This document shows positions 34,079-42,101 of a DNA stretch of 64,000 bases, piece by piece. The stretch spans positions 32,867-96,866 of the forward strand of contig NZ_JAENHP010000033.1 of NCBI RefSeq assembly GCF_016834655.1, written 5' to 3'. The DNA comes from Paractinoplanes ovalisporus. Its GTDB lineage: Bacteria > Actinomycetota > Actinomycetes > Mycobacteriales > Micromonosporaceae. The notes beneath the pieces are model-generated. The model was not told the origin of the DNA. It searched no databases and worked only from the letters and a program-made list of their open reading frames with translations. Each line of letters opens with the position of its first letter. The first letter of the stretch is position 1. The position numbers and the translations under genes were made by a program.

Positions 34079-34883
34079 CCCCGGCGCTGGCCAGCGTCAC
34101 CAGGGCCAGCGCGGCGAGCGCGACCGCGTCCAGGCGCTGGCCCAGCACGACCAGCCCGGCCAGCGCGGCGGCGGCCGGATTGAGGCTGACCAGAATGCCG
34201 AAGACCCGCGTGGGGATCCGGCGCAGGGCGTGCAGTTCCAGCACGTACGGGAAAATGGTCTGAAGAAGCGCCACCGACGCCGCGCCGATCAGCAGGGCGG
34301 GGTGGCCGATCACGGCGGCGGCGGGTGAGACGCCGAACGGCAGGGCGACCAGCGCCGCCACCGAGAGCGAGACCGGCAACGCGCCGGCGCCGGGGATCAG
34401 GCCGCCGACCCGCGCGGTGAGCACGATGTATCCGGCGCCGCAGACCCCGGCCAGCGCGGCCAGCAGCAGGCCCCCGACGGGCAGGGCCGGGCCCGGGTGC
34501 CAGCCGAGCAACGCGACCCCGGTCAGCGCCGACAGGGCCCAGACCAGGTCGAGCAGGCGGCGGGTCTGCACCAGCGAGACGGTCAGCGGGCCCAGGAACG
34601 AGACGGTGACCACGACACCGAGCGGAACCGTGCGCATCGCCAGCGCGGACAGCAGGTTGAGGCCGGCCACCGCGACCCCGAGCATCGCCGCCGCCCGCCA
34701 CGCCTCGCGCGGCCACGTGCGCAGGCGCGGACGGACCACCACGGCCAGCACGAGGGCCGAGATCGCCACCCGCAGCAGCACCACGCCGGTGGCGCCGAGG
34801 TCGTCGAAGAGGGTGCGCCCGACGGCCGACCCGAACTGGATCGAGACGACCGAGGCGAGCACGAGCAGGGGCGCGCGGGACAT
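33987..34883 (-). CDS. EamA/DMT-superfamily permease
   Basis: This 298-residue protein has ten membrane helices in two EamA repeats, with the second half showing LQTIFPYVLELHALRRIPTRVFGILVSLNPAAAA (split), typical of RhtA/YddG-like amino-acid or metabolite exporters. ATG 34883 begins MSRAPLLVLASVVSIQFGSA. The 3' tail is hydrophilic and overlaps the opposite-strand GNAT by 92 bases. It is divergent from an alpha/beta hydrolase 28 bases away. Confidence 0.88.
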   Translation of the reverse strand: MSRAPLLVLASVVSIQFGSAVGRTLFDDLGATGVVLLRVAISALVLAVVVRPRLRTWPREAWRAAAMLGVAVAGLNLLSALAMRTVPLGVVVTVSFLGPLTVSLVQTRRLLDLVWALSALTGVALLGWHPGPALPVGGLLLAALAGVCGAGYIVLTARVGGLIPGAGALPVSLSVAALVALPFGVSPAAAVIGHPALLIGAASVALLQTIFPYVLELHALRRIPTRVFGILVSLNPAAAALAGLVVLGQRLDAVALAALALVTLASAGVTLVRESSGPPVPSPRSRPSRGSPVSDRGA

Positions 34884-34911
34884 GTCGTACCCCCGGTCTA
34901 GGTTGCCTGCC

Positions 34912-35727
34912 GTGGACGCTATCGAGCAGATCAACGGGGTCAAGCTCTTCGTCAGCCGTTCGGGTGACCCGGGCTTGCCGCCGCTGGTCGTCATCCACGG
35001 TGGACCGGGGTGGGACCACTCCTATCTGCGGCCCGTGGCCGGGCTGTCCGACGTCGCCCACGTCGTCCTGTTCGACCTGCGCGGGTGCGGCCGGTCCAGC
35101 CGCGACGTGCCGCTCCAGCCCGACCTGATCGCCGACGACGTGGCCGGCCTGATCAGCCACATCGGCGCGACCCGGGCCGACGTGCTCGGCTTCTCTTACG
35201 GGGGAGGGGTCGCCATGCGTGTCGTCGAGCAGCACCCCGCCCTGGTGCGGCGTCTGGTGCTCGCCTCCACCACGGCTTACGGGGATTTCGAGGCCGAGAT
35301 CCCGCCCGAACGGGCCGCGCAGTGCAAAGAGGTCGACTGGAACCTGAAGGGCGAGGACGGCGCCGTGGCCCGGGCGATGGCCGAGGCCGATCTGCCGGCG
35401 ACGATCTGGCGGCTCGACCGGGCCGACGAGTGGCGGGCGGTTCTGGGCGGCGTGCGGTTCTCCAGCGCGTGGGACACGCCGTACCTGGAAGGAAAGCTGA
35501 AACCGGCCCGCCCGGCCGATCCACCGGGGGTTCTGCGGCGCTGGGGCGGCCCGGTGCTGATCGTGCACGGCGAGCGTGAGATGACGTTCCCGCCGTCGGT
35601 CGCCCACCGGCTGCACGCCGAAGTTCCGGCCAGCCGGCTGCGGATGATCCCCGAGGCGGCGCACATGACACATTTCGACAACCCGTCGGCCTGGCTCGCC
35701 GCCGTACGGGAATTCCTGAAGGGTTAG
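34912..35727 (+). CDS. Alpha/beta hydrolase, proline iminopeptidase-like
   Basis: This 271-residue hydrolase has the oxyanion-hole motif VIHGGPGWDHSYLRP (about residues 25-39), FDLRGCGRSS, the nucleophile elbow GFSYGGG (about residue 96), and the late VLIVHGERE and MIPEAAHMTHFD motifs that carry the acid and histidine. HGGPG is the mark of prolyl aminopeptidases, but substrate range in this clan is wide. GTG 34912 gives the family N-terminus. Confidence 0.87.
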   Translation: MDAIEQINGVKLFVSRSGDPGLPPLVVIHGGPGWDHSYLRPVAGLSDVAHVVLFDLRGCGRSSRDVPLQPDLIADDVAGLISHIGATRADVLGFSYGGGVAMRVVEQHPALVRRLVLASTTAYGDFEAEIPPERAAQCKEVDWNLKGEDGAVARAMAEADLPATIWRLDRADEWRAVLGGVRFSSAWDTPYLEGKLKPARPADPPGVLRRWGGPVLIVHGEREMTFPPSVAHRLHAEVPASRLRMIPEAAHMTHFDNPSAWLAAVREFLKG

Positions 35728-35731
35728 CCTC

Positions 35732-36523
35732 GTGAGCGTGGCGACTGCACTAGTCATCGAGAACGATCCGACCGACGACCCGCGCCGGCTGGGCGAGTGG
35801 CTGACCGAGGCCGGCCTCGAGCTCACCGTCCTGCGCCCGCACGCCGGTGACGAGCTGCCCGAGACCCTCGACGACTACCTCGCTCTGATCGTGCTGGGCG
35901 GCGATCAGAACGCTTATCCCGACGCCGACGGCACGCCCGGCGCGCCCTGGTTCCCGGCCCTCGAGGGGCTGCTGCGCAAGGCCGTCCGCCACCGCGTGCC
36001 CACGCTCGGCGTCTGCCTCGGCGGCCAGCTGCTGGCCAACGCCCACGGCGGCCTGGTCGAGCGCAGCACCAGCGGCCCCGAGATCGGCCCGGGCCTGGTC
36101 GGCAAGCGCGACGCCGCCGACACCGACCCGCTGTTCAAGTGGGTGCCGCTGCTGCCCGACGTCATCCAGTGGCACCGCGACGAGATCACCGAGCTGCCGC
36201 TGCGGGCGGTGCTGCTGGCCGCGTCCAGCCGCTACCCCCATCAGGCCTTCCGCCTGGGCGACCGGGCCTGGGGCCTGCAGTTCCACATCGAGTGCGACAC
36301 CGCGATGGTCGAGCAGTGGGCCGCGAGCGACCGCGCCACCATCGACGAGCTGGGCTACGACGCCGAGGCGGTCGTGTTCGCGATCGCCGACATCCTGCCC
36401 GACGTCGAAGAGGTGTGGCAGCCGTTCGTGGCCCGGTTCGCCTCGCTCGCCCTGGGCACGCTGCCCGACGCCGACATACCCGACGCCGGCGCCGGCCGCA
36501 CCCTCCCGCTGCTGGGACAGTGA
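35732..36523 (+). CDS. Class I glutamine amidotransferase-like protein
   Basis: This 263-residue GATase1 domain carries nucleophile Cys95 in LGVCLGGQLLA and the His185/Glu187 dyad in GLQFHIECD, so it is catalytically complete for glutaminase activity. No synthetase domain is fused. It ends one base before the glnE start, so co-expression is assured. A GATase next to glnE recurs in actinobacteria, from memory. Its partner acceptor enzyme is unknown. Confidence 0.9.
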   Translation: MSVATALVIENDPTDDPRRLGEWLTEAGLELTVLRPHAGDELPETLDDYLALIVLGGDQNAYPDADGTPGAPWFPALEGLLRKAVRHRVPTLGVCLGGQLLANAHGGLVERSTSGPEIGPGLVGKRDAADTDPLFKWVPLLPDVIQWHRDEITELPLRAVLLAASSRYPHQAFRLGDRAWGLQFHIECDTAMVEQWAASDRATIDELGYDAEAVVFAIADILPDVEEVWQPFVARFASLALGTLPDADIPDAGAGRTLPLLGQ

Positions 36524-36524
36524 G

Positions 36525-39500
36525 TTGACCAGGCCCAGCCGGCTCGCCCGGTACGGCTTTGCCGACAACGGCGCCCGCGCGTCCGACCTGCTCGGCCCGA
36601 CCGGCCTGCGGCTGTGGGACCCGGAAGCGCAGGCCCCGGTCGGCACCGACGCGGCCGAACTCCTCAACTCGCTGTCCCGCGCCGCCGACCCCAACCTGGC
36701 CCTGCGCCAGCTGCACCGGCTGGTCGACGCGGCCGGCCGGGCCGCCGCGCGGGGCAACGGCGGCCGGGTCACCGGGCCGGGCGGCGAGATCGCCACCAAC
36801 GAGGCGACCGAGGCGCTGATCGGCGCGCTGGCGCAAGACCCCGGGCTGCGGCGCCGCCTGATCGCCGTGCTGGGCGCCTCGTCCGCGCTCGGCGACCACC
36901 TGGTGGCCAACCCGGGCGACTGGCAGGTGCTCGCCACCGGCAAGACCGGCCTGCCGCCCAACGCCGAGGGCCACCTCGAGGTCGAGAGCGACGAACCCAG
37001 CGTGCCGGCGCTGCGCCGGGCCTACCGCATCTCCCTGTTGCGCATCGCCGCCGCCGACCTCACCGGCGGGCGCGGCCTCGAACCGACGATGGCCGCGCTC
37101 TCCCGGCTCGCCGACGAGACCCTGGCCGCGGCCTACGCGATCGCCGTCGCCGGTCTGCCCTCCGGCACCGCCGAGCCCAGCCTGGCCGTGGTCGCGATGG
37201 GCAAGTGCGGCGGCAACGAGCTCAACTACGTCTCCGACGTCGACGTCATCTTCGTCGCCGACTCCGACGAAGACCTCAACGCCGGCACGATCGTCGCCGC
37301 CCGCCTGATCGAGATCTGCGGCATGGTCGCCTGGCCGGTCGACGCCGCGCTGCGCCCCGAGGGCAGCCGCGGGCCGCTCGTGCGCACGCTGGCCAGCCAC
37401 GAGGCCTATTACCGCCGCTGGGCCCGCACCTGGGAGTTCCAGGCGCTGCTCAAGGCCCGTCCGGCCGCGGGTGACCTGGCCCTGGGCCGCCGCTGGATCG
37501 AAGACCTGGCCCCGCTCGTGTGGCACGCCGCGGAACGCCCCGAGGCGGTGTCCGACGTCCGCGACATGCGCCGCAAGATCATCGACAATGTGCCGCCGGG
37601 CGTGGCCGACCGCGAGATCAAACGCGGCCCGGGCGGGCTGCGTGACATCGAGTTCGCCGTCCAGCTGCTCCAGCTCGTGCACGGCCGCATCGACGAGACG
37701 TTGCGCCCGCCGGGCACCATCCCGGCCCTGCGCGCGTTGGTCGCCGGGGGCTACGTGGGCCGCGACGACGGCGAGACCCTGCTCCGGGGCTACCGTTTCC
37801 TCCGCGGAGTCGAGCACCGCCTGCAACTTCAGCAGCTCCGCCGCACCCACACCGTGCCCGACGACCCGGCGGCGCTGCGCTGGCTGGCGGCCGCGCTGGG
37901 CTACACGGCCCTGCCCGGGCGCGACGCCGTCGAGGCCTTCCGCTCCGACTGGGTCGGCCACGCCGCCCAGGTTCGCCGGCTGCACGTCAAACTGCTCTAC
38001 CAGCCCCTGCTCGAGGCCGTGGCCCGGGTGCCGGCCGAGGCGCTGCGCATGACGACCGAGTCGGCCGGCCGGCGCCTCGAGGTGCTCGGGTTCGCCGACC
38101 CGGCCGGGGCGCTGCGCCACCTGCAGGCGCTCACCGGCGGCGTCACCCGCACGTCGGCCATTCAGCGCACGCTGCTGCCGATGCTGCTGCAGGAGTTCGC
38201 CGACGCCCCCGAACCCGACCGCGGCCTGCTCAACTACCGTCACGTCTCCGACAAGCTGGGCAGCACCCCGTGGTACCTGCGCCTGCTGCGCGACGGCGGC
38301 CCGGTCGCCCGCCGCCTGGCCCGGGTGCTCAGCCTGTCCCGCTACGCGACCGACCTGCTCACCCGCGACCCCGAGGCACTGCGCCTGCTGGCCGACGACG
38401 CCGAACTGCTCCCGCGCTCCCGCGAGTCCCTGCTCGACGGCTTCGCGGCCGCCGCCGAGCGTTACGCCGACGACCCGGTCAAGGCGATCGCGGCCGTCCG
38501 GGCCCGGCGCCGCCGGGAACTGTTCCGGCTGGCCTGCGCCGACATCCTCAGCAAGGCGGGCGAGCTGGCCCCGGCCGAGCCGCTCGACGTGAACCGGATC
38601 GGCATCGCGCTGTCCGACGTCACCGACGCGACGCTGAGCGCCGCCCTGCGCGTGGCCCGCCGGGCCCATCCCGGTCCGGCCGGGCTCAAGTTCGCGATCA
38701 TCGGTATGGGCCGCCTCGGCGGATACGAGATGAGTTACCCGTCCGACGCCGACGTGCTGTTCGTCTATGAGCCCGCCCCCGGCACCCCCGAGAACGAGTC
38801 GTCGTCGGCGTCGCTGGCCATCGCCGAACAGCTGCGCAAACTGCTGACCGCGCCCGCGCCCGACCCCGAACTGGGCATCGACGCCGACCTGCGTCCCGAG
38901 GGACGGCAGGGGCCGCTGGTCCGCAGCCTGGCCGCCTACCAGCAGTACTACGCCCGCTGGTCGCGCGTCTGGGAGGCCCAGGCGCTGCTGCGGGCCCGTT
39001 TCGTCAGCGGCGACCACGACCTGGGCCTCAAGTTCGAGGAACTGGCCGACCGCATCCGCTACCCCGAGGGTGGCCTGACCCGCGAGCAGGTCGTCGAGAT
39101 CCGCCGCATCAAGGCCCGGGTCGAGGTCGAACGCCTGCCCCGCAACGCCGACCCGCACACCCACACCAAGCTGGGCCGGGGCGGGTTGTCCGACGTCGAA
39201 TGGGCCATCCAGCTGCTGCAACTGCGTCACGCGTACGCGGAACCGGATCTGCGCAAGACCCGCACGCTCGAGGCCCTCGACGCGGCGGTCGCGGCCAAGC
39301 TGGTCGACAAGGTCGACGCGGCCGCCATGACCGCCGGCTGGACCCTGGCGGCCCAGGTGCGCAACGCGTTGACCCTGGTCCGGGGCCGTCCGACCGACCA
39401 GCTGCCCCGCCACGGGGTCGAACTGGCGGGCACAGTGATGCTGCTGGGCGGAGGCGACCCGGGCGAGTTCGTCGACCGCTACCTGCGCCTGACCCGCCGT

Positions 39501-39536
39501 TCCCGCGCGGCGATGGAGCGTGTGCTCGAGTCCTGA
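36525..39536 (+). CDS. glnE: Bifunctional glutamine synthetase adenylyltransferase/deadenylylase
   Basis: This 1003-residue protein carries the two nucleotidyltransferase domains expected of GlnE: the deadenylylase near residue 225 (VAMGKCGGNELNYVSDVDVI) and the adenylylase near residue 726 (IGMGRLGGYEMSYPSDADVL). Each has the DxD metal pair and is followed by a helical domain. It attaches AMP to, or removes AMP from, a GS tyrosine according to nitrogen status. The TTG start lies one base after the preceding stop. Its clear substrate in this window is GlnA1 at 61723-63147. Confidence 0.97.
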   Translation: MTRPSRLARYGFADNGARASDLLGPTGLRLWDPEAQAPVGTDAAELLNSLSRAADPNLALRQLHRLVDAAGRAAARGNGGRVTGPGGEIATNEATEALIGALAQDPGLRRRLIAVLGASSALGDHLVANPGDWQVLATGKTGLPPNAEGHLEVESDEPSVPALRRAYRISLLRIAAADLTGGRGLEPTMAALSRLADETLAAAYAIAVAGLPSGTAEPSLAVVAMGKCGGNELNYVSDVDVIFVADSDEDLNAGTIVAARLIEICGMVAWPVDAALRPEGSRGPLVRTLASHEAYYRRWARTWEFQALLKARPAAGDLALGRRWIEDLAPLVWHAAERPEAVSDVRDMRRKIIDNVPPGVADREIKRGPGGLRDIEFAVQLLQLVHGRIDETLRPPGTIPALRALVAGGYVGRDDGETLLRGYRFLRGVEHRLQLQQLRRTHTVPDDPAALRWLAAALGYTALPGRDAVEAFRSDWVGHAAQVRRLHVKLLYQPLLEAVARVPAEALRMTTESAGRRLEVLGFADPAGALRHLQALTGGVTRTSAIQRTLLPMLLQEFADAPEPDRGLLNYRHVSDKLGSTPWYLRLLRDGGPVARRLARVLSLSRYATDLLTRDPEALRLLADDAELLPRSRESLLDGFAAAAERYADDPVKAIAAVRARRRRELFRLACADILSKAGELAPAEPLDVNRIGIALSDVTDATLSAALRVARRAHPGPAGLKFAIIGMGRLGGYEMSYPSDADVLFVYEPAPGTPENESSSASLAIAEQLRKLLTAPAPDPELGIDADLRPEGRQGPLVRSLAAYQQYYARWSRVWEAQALLRARFVSGDHDLGLKFEELADRIRYPEGGLTREQVVEIRRIKARVEVERLPRNADPHTHTKLGRGGLSDVEWAIQLLQLRHAYAEPDLRKTRTLEALDAAVAAKLVDKVDAAAMTAGWTLAAQVRNALTLVRGRPTDQLPRHGVELAGTVMLLGGGDPGEFVDRYLRLTRRSRAAMERVLES

Positions 39537-39553
39537 GTGGGTATCCCTCTTCC

Positions 39554-39751
39554 ATGCTGTTCAACATGGTGAAGCGCTTTGCGATCATGGCGATCGCCGT
39601 TCCGCTGGCCGCCTTCGGCGCTCGCAAGCTGAGCGAGAAGCTGGAGGCCAGGCGCGGCCCGAGCCGCGGTTCCCGCGCGCTGCGCGAGGGTGCCGACTTC
39701 CTGTCCGGCCTGCGGGGCCAGAAGAAGAAGCGGCGTCGTTTCGCCTGGTGA
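39554..39751 (+). CDS. Small basic membrane-associated protein
   Basis: This 65-residue protein starts 17 bases after glnE. One hydrophobic segment (FAIMAIAVPLAAFGA, residues 9-23) is followed by a strongly basic tail ending QKKKRRRFAW. A similar basic-tail mini-protein is hard to prove by eye, but the coding bias, the close spacing and the clean frame support it. No function is assigned. Confidence 0.55.
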   Translation: MLFNMVKRFAIMAIAVPLAAFGARKLSEKLEARRGPSRGSRALREGADFLSGLRGQKKKRRRFAW

Positions 39752-39761
39752 CGACGCTGTC

Positions 39762-40001
39762 TCAGGCCTGGTTCCGGATCTTGTCGGCTGCCGCGAGCAG
39801 AACCTCAACCGGGATCTCCACGAGGTGCTCGCCGTCGGGCACCTCCACACCGGCTTGTTCGCCGGTCAGCGCGTGGCCCTGCACGACCACTGACTGGCCG
39901 GCAGTGCGGTAGACGGTCGGACAGGTGCCACTTCCGCAGAGACTCGTCAGTATGTCGAGCCGGTTGTCGGTGGCCTCGACGGAATCCTTGTGGGTCGTCA
40001 T
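39762..40001 (-). CDS. CPTVYRT-family small protein, copy 1
   Basis: This 79-residue acidic protein has the core LCGSGTCPTVYRTAGQSVV (about residues 21-39), then VQGHALTGEQAGVEVPDGEH and LVEIPVEVL. It is clearly paralogous to the 78-residue protein at 40967-41203 (shared LCGxGTCPTVYRT, VVQGxxxTxExAGxxxPxGE, LVEIP). Two cysteines five residues apart could bind metal or be redox active. It is the last gene of a minus-strand operon behind the XRE regulator (40 bases). I do not recognise a named family. Confidence 0.75.
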   Translation of the reverse strand: MTTHKDSVEATDNRLDILTSLCGSGTCPTVYRTAGQSVVVQGHALTGEQAGVEVPDGEHLVEIPVEVLLAAADKIRNQA

Positions 40002-40041
40002 GACACCACCGTACGGACCGAAACAACCCCGTCACAATGGG

Positions 40042-40923
40042 TCAGGCCGCGGCTTGGGCCAGCTGCCGGATGCAGTTCTTCTCGTACGCGTCGAGAAGAG
40101 GCTCGATGTCCGTGGTCGCAGCCGACTCCAAGGCGTCGAACACCCGCCGATACCGGCGGACGATGCCACGGCCCTGGGACTCCAGGCTCGCACTGAAGAT
40201 GTCGACCATCACAGTGCGGTCGCCCATGAGCTCGAAACCGTGGAACGGCGCGATCGGCAACTCCGCCTCGCGCGGGATGAACCGGATGCTGACGTTCGGC
40301 AGTGTGGCGACCTCGCGTAGCCGGGCGATCTGGCCCAGCATCTCGGCCGGTCCGCACACCCGGTTGCTCAGAACGGTCTCGGTCATGACGAAGTGGAACT
40401 GGCGCCCGGGATCGTAGAGCAGCTGGCTCCGCTGGATCCGGATCGAGACCGCCTCGGAGACGGTCAGCAACGAATCGGCGATCTGGTCGTCGTCGAGCTG
40501 GGTCCGCAGCTGGTCGAGCACGGCCCGCGCGTATTCGCTGGTCTGGAGGAGGCCCACGACGACAGCCGGCTGGAAGGTGCGGATCTCGCGGACAGGCGCT
40601 TCGAGCTGCCGGACACGTTTCTGCCGGTTCTGCAGGCCCAGCTCGGCCGGATGCCAGTCGACAAGTTGGTTGTTCGAGCGCTCGGCCAGCCCGGCGAGGC
40701 GTTCGACCTCGGTGTCGGGCATCTTGAGGGCCTCGGCGATGAGCCGGACATCCTGGGGGTCGGCCGCCGACTTGCCGGTCTCGAGACGCGAGATCTTGGC
40801 CTGGCTCATGCCGACCCGTTCACCGAGCACCTGCCCGGGAATCTTCAGGCTCTTGCGCCGACGGGCCAGGGCCGCGCCGACGTGCTCTTCGGCGCTGTCC
40901 GGGAATTCGGGCGAGGTGGTCAT
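40042..40923 (-). CDS. XRE-family regulator with DUF5753-type C-terminal domain
   Basis: This 293-residue protein has an N-terminal Cro/CI helix-turn-helix (residues 20-75; PGQVLGERVGMSQAKISRLETG) and a DUF5753-like C-terminal domain (about 110-285; IRTFQPAVVVGLLQTSEYAR, then the NVSIRFIPREAELPIAPFHGFEL region). This is the WhiJ/Scr1-like type, numerous in filamentous actinomycetes and usually paired with a tiny partner gene such as DUF397. Here the partners are two copies of a different small family, one on each side. Confidence 0.9.
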   Translation of the reverse strand: MTTSPEFPDSAEEHVGAALARRRKSLKIPGQVLGERVGMSQAKISRLETGKSAADPQDVRLIAEALKMPDTEVERLAGLAERSNNQLVDWHPAELGLQNRQKRVRQLEAPVREIRTFQPAVVVGLLQTSEYARAVLDQLRTQLDDDQIADSLLTVSEAVSIRIQRSQLLYDPGRQFHFVMTETVLSNRVCGPAEMLGQIARLREVATLPNVSIRFIPREAELPIAPFHGFELMGDRTVMVDIFSASLESQGRGIVRRYRRVFDALESAATTDIEPLLDAYEKNCIRQLAQAAA

Positions 40924-40942
40924 TCCGCTCGCCCTCCTTCCC

Positions 40943-40969
40943 GTTCGGTCAGTTCGGTCAGTTCGGTCA
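40943..40969. repeat. Three tandem 9-bp repeats between small protein and XRE gene
   Basis: GTTCGGTCA occurs three times head to tail, overlapping the stop of the upstream small-protein gene and lying 20 bases before the XRE start. It may be a binding site for the regulator or an accident of slippage. A related GGACCGAAAC lies upstream of the other small gene at about 40016-40025. Confidence 0.6.
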
Positions 40970-41203
40970 GCTGACTGCTTTCATGGCCTCGGCGATGAGC
41001 TCGGCCGGGATCTCGACGAGTTGTTCTCCCGCGGGGAGGTCGAGACCGGCGGCCTCCGCGGTCACGGTGTATCCCTGCACAACAAATGTATTCCGGTCGG
41101 TGCGGTAGACGGTCGGGCAGGTCCCGCCGCCGCACAGCGTCGTCACCAAGGTCAGGCGCGGCGCTGCATCCTGAGCAGCCGTTAAGGGCTGATTTGTCGT
41201 CAC
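40967..41203 (-). CDS. CPTVYRT-family small protein, copy 2
   Basis: This 78-residue paralogue of the protein at 39762-40001 has the same core, LCGGGTCPTVYRTDRNTFVV, and the C-terminal LVEIPAELIAEAMKAV helix. Identity between the copies is roughly half by eye. The start codon overlaps the preceding stop by four bases (ATGA), and the stop lies 43 bases before the XRE gene. The role is probably as a partner or effector of that regulator (inference from context). Confidence 0.78.
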   Translation of the reverse strand: MTTNQPLTAAQDAAPRLTLVTTLCGGGTCPTVYRTDRNTFVVQGYTVTAEAAGLDLPAGEQLVEIPAELIAEAMKAVS

Positions 41204-41487
41204 GCGCGAACGATACAGCAGTCCTGATGGTCATGCGGCAGCGGCGCATACCTCATGCAAGCACAAAGGTCCAGAGCTGGGTAGGTCCGCGTGAACGCCA
41301 AGGAAAGAATATTCATGCCCTCGGATCGTGCTTGCATCTCGGTGCATAGACGCGGATATTCAGTGGTAGGGGTCACGAGGGGTTGCTGCAAGCGTCGGAT
41401 CAATAGCCGTACGTGTTCAGCGGTTCTCGCGACGACGAGGTCGGACCCTGCAAGTGCATATGCGACCGTTTCCTGGTCGTTTCTCAT
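41200..41487 (-). CDS. Possible 95-residue leader gene of the XRE operon
   Basis: An open frame of 95 residues whose stop overlaps the start of the CPTVYRT gene by four bases. GAGAGGTGAT lies upstream of the ATG. The DNA is clearly poorer in G+C than its surroundings. The product (LAGSDLVVARTAEHVRLLIR in the first third, several Cys at the end) is unrecognised. The coupling supports a real gene; the unusual composition argues either for recent transfer or for a regulatory leader. Confidence 0.45.
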   Translation of the reverse strand: MRNDQETVAYALAGSDLVVARTAEHVRLLIRRLQQPLVTPTTEYPRLCTEMQARSEGMNILSLAFTRTYPALDLCACMRYAPLPHDHQDCCIVRA

Positions 41488-41562
41488 CCAGGTATCACCT
41501 CTCCGAGCCGACCGGTCCCCACACCGGGCGGATCCGCCTCCTCCTCGGACAGGAGAACGTCG

Positions 41563-41931
41563 ATGACCATCAACCTGCTGGCCGGAATCGTCGCTCTGCT
41601 GGTGCTGCTGTTCGTCCTCACCGAGATCGTGTCGGCCGTGCTGCCGCTGATCATCGTCCTGGCCTTCGTGCCGGAGCGGGAACGCGAGAGCCTGGCCCGC
41701 GCGCTCGCCGCCCTCGACTCGTCACGCCGGCTGCGGCTGTGGCCCGAACTGCGGCTCGCCGTGACGTTGCGCCGCCAGCAGCGGCGTGTCGCCCGCGCCG
41801 CCCGGGACCCCCGGCGCAACCCGTACGCCCACCTCAACCGCCACTTCGCCGACATGCCGGGTGACGCGCCGCTGAATCCGCCGTACGACCGGGCCGAGCC
41901 GGTCAGCCCACCCGCCCACGCCGGCGACTGA
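41563..41931 (+). CDS. Small membrane protein
   Basis: This 122-residue protein has a long N-terminal hydrophobic segment (LLAGIVALLVLLFVLTEIVS and beyond, to about residue 36), then an Arg-rich cytoplasmic helix and a Pro-rich tail. AGGAGAACG precedes the ATG at good spacing. It is divergent from the XRE operon by 75 bases. The function is unknown. Confidence 0.68.
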   Translation: MTINLLAGIVALLVLLFVLTEIVSAVLPLIIVLAFVPERERESLARALAALDSSRRLRLWPELRLAVTLRRQQRRVARAARDPRRNPYAHLNRHFADMPGDAPLNPPYDRAEPVSPPAHAGD

Positions 41932-42101
41932 CCTCGTTCCCACCCCGGTACGAGAGTCGCCGGGCCTGCGATCACGTCGCTGGGTGGCGCCGCCGTCATC
42001 CGTGAGCGATCAGGCTTCGCCGCTCGTTCGTCTGCGCCTGCCCAGCACGCGCTTTGCCTGGCTGCGCCCGTACGGCTCGCTTTGGTGTCGGCCGTCTGGC
42101 T

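Noticed and set aside
36186..39413. Minus-strand open frame of over 1000 codons
   Set aside because: It is the antisense shadow of glnE, whose domains and motifs are unmistakable on the plus strand.
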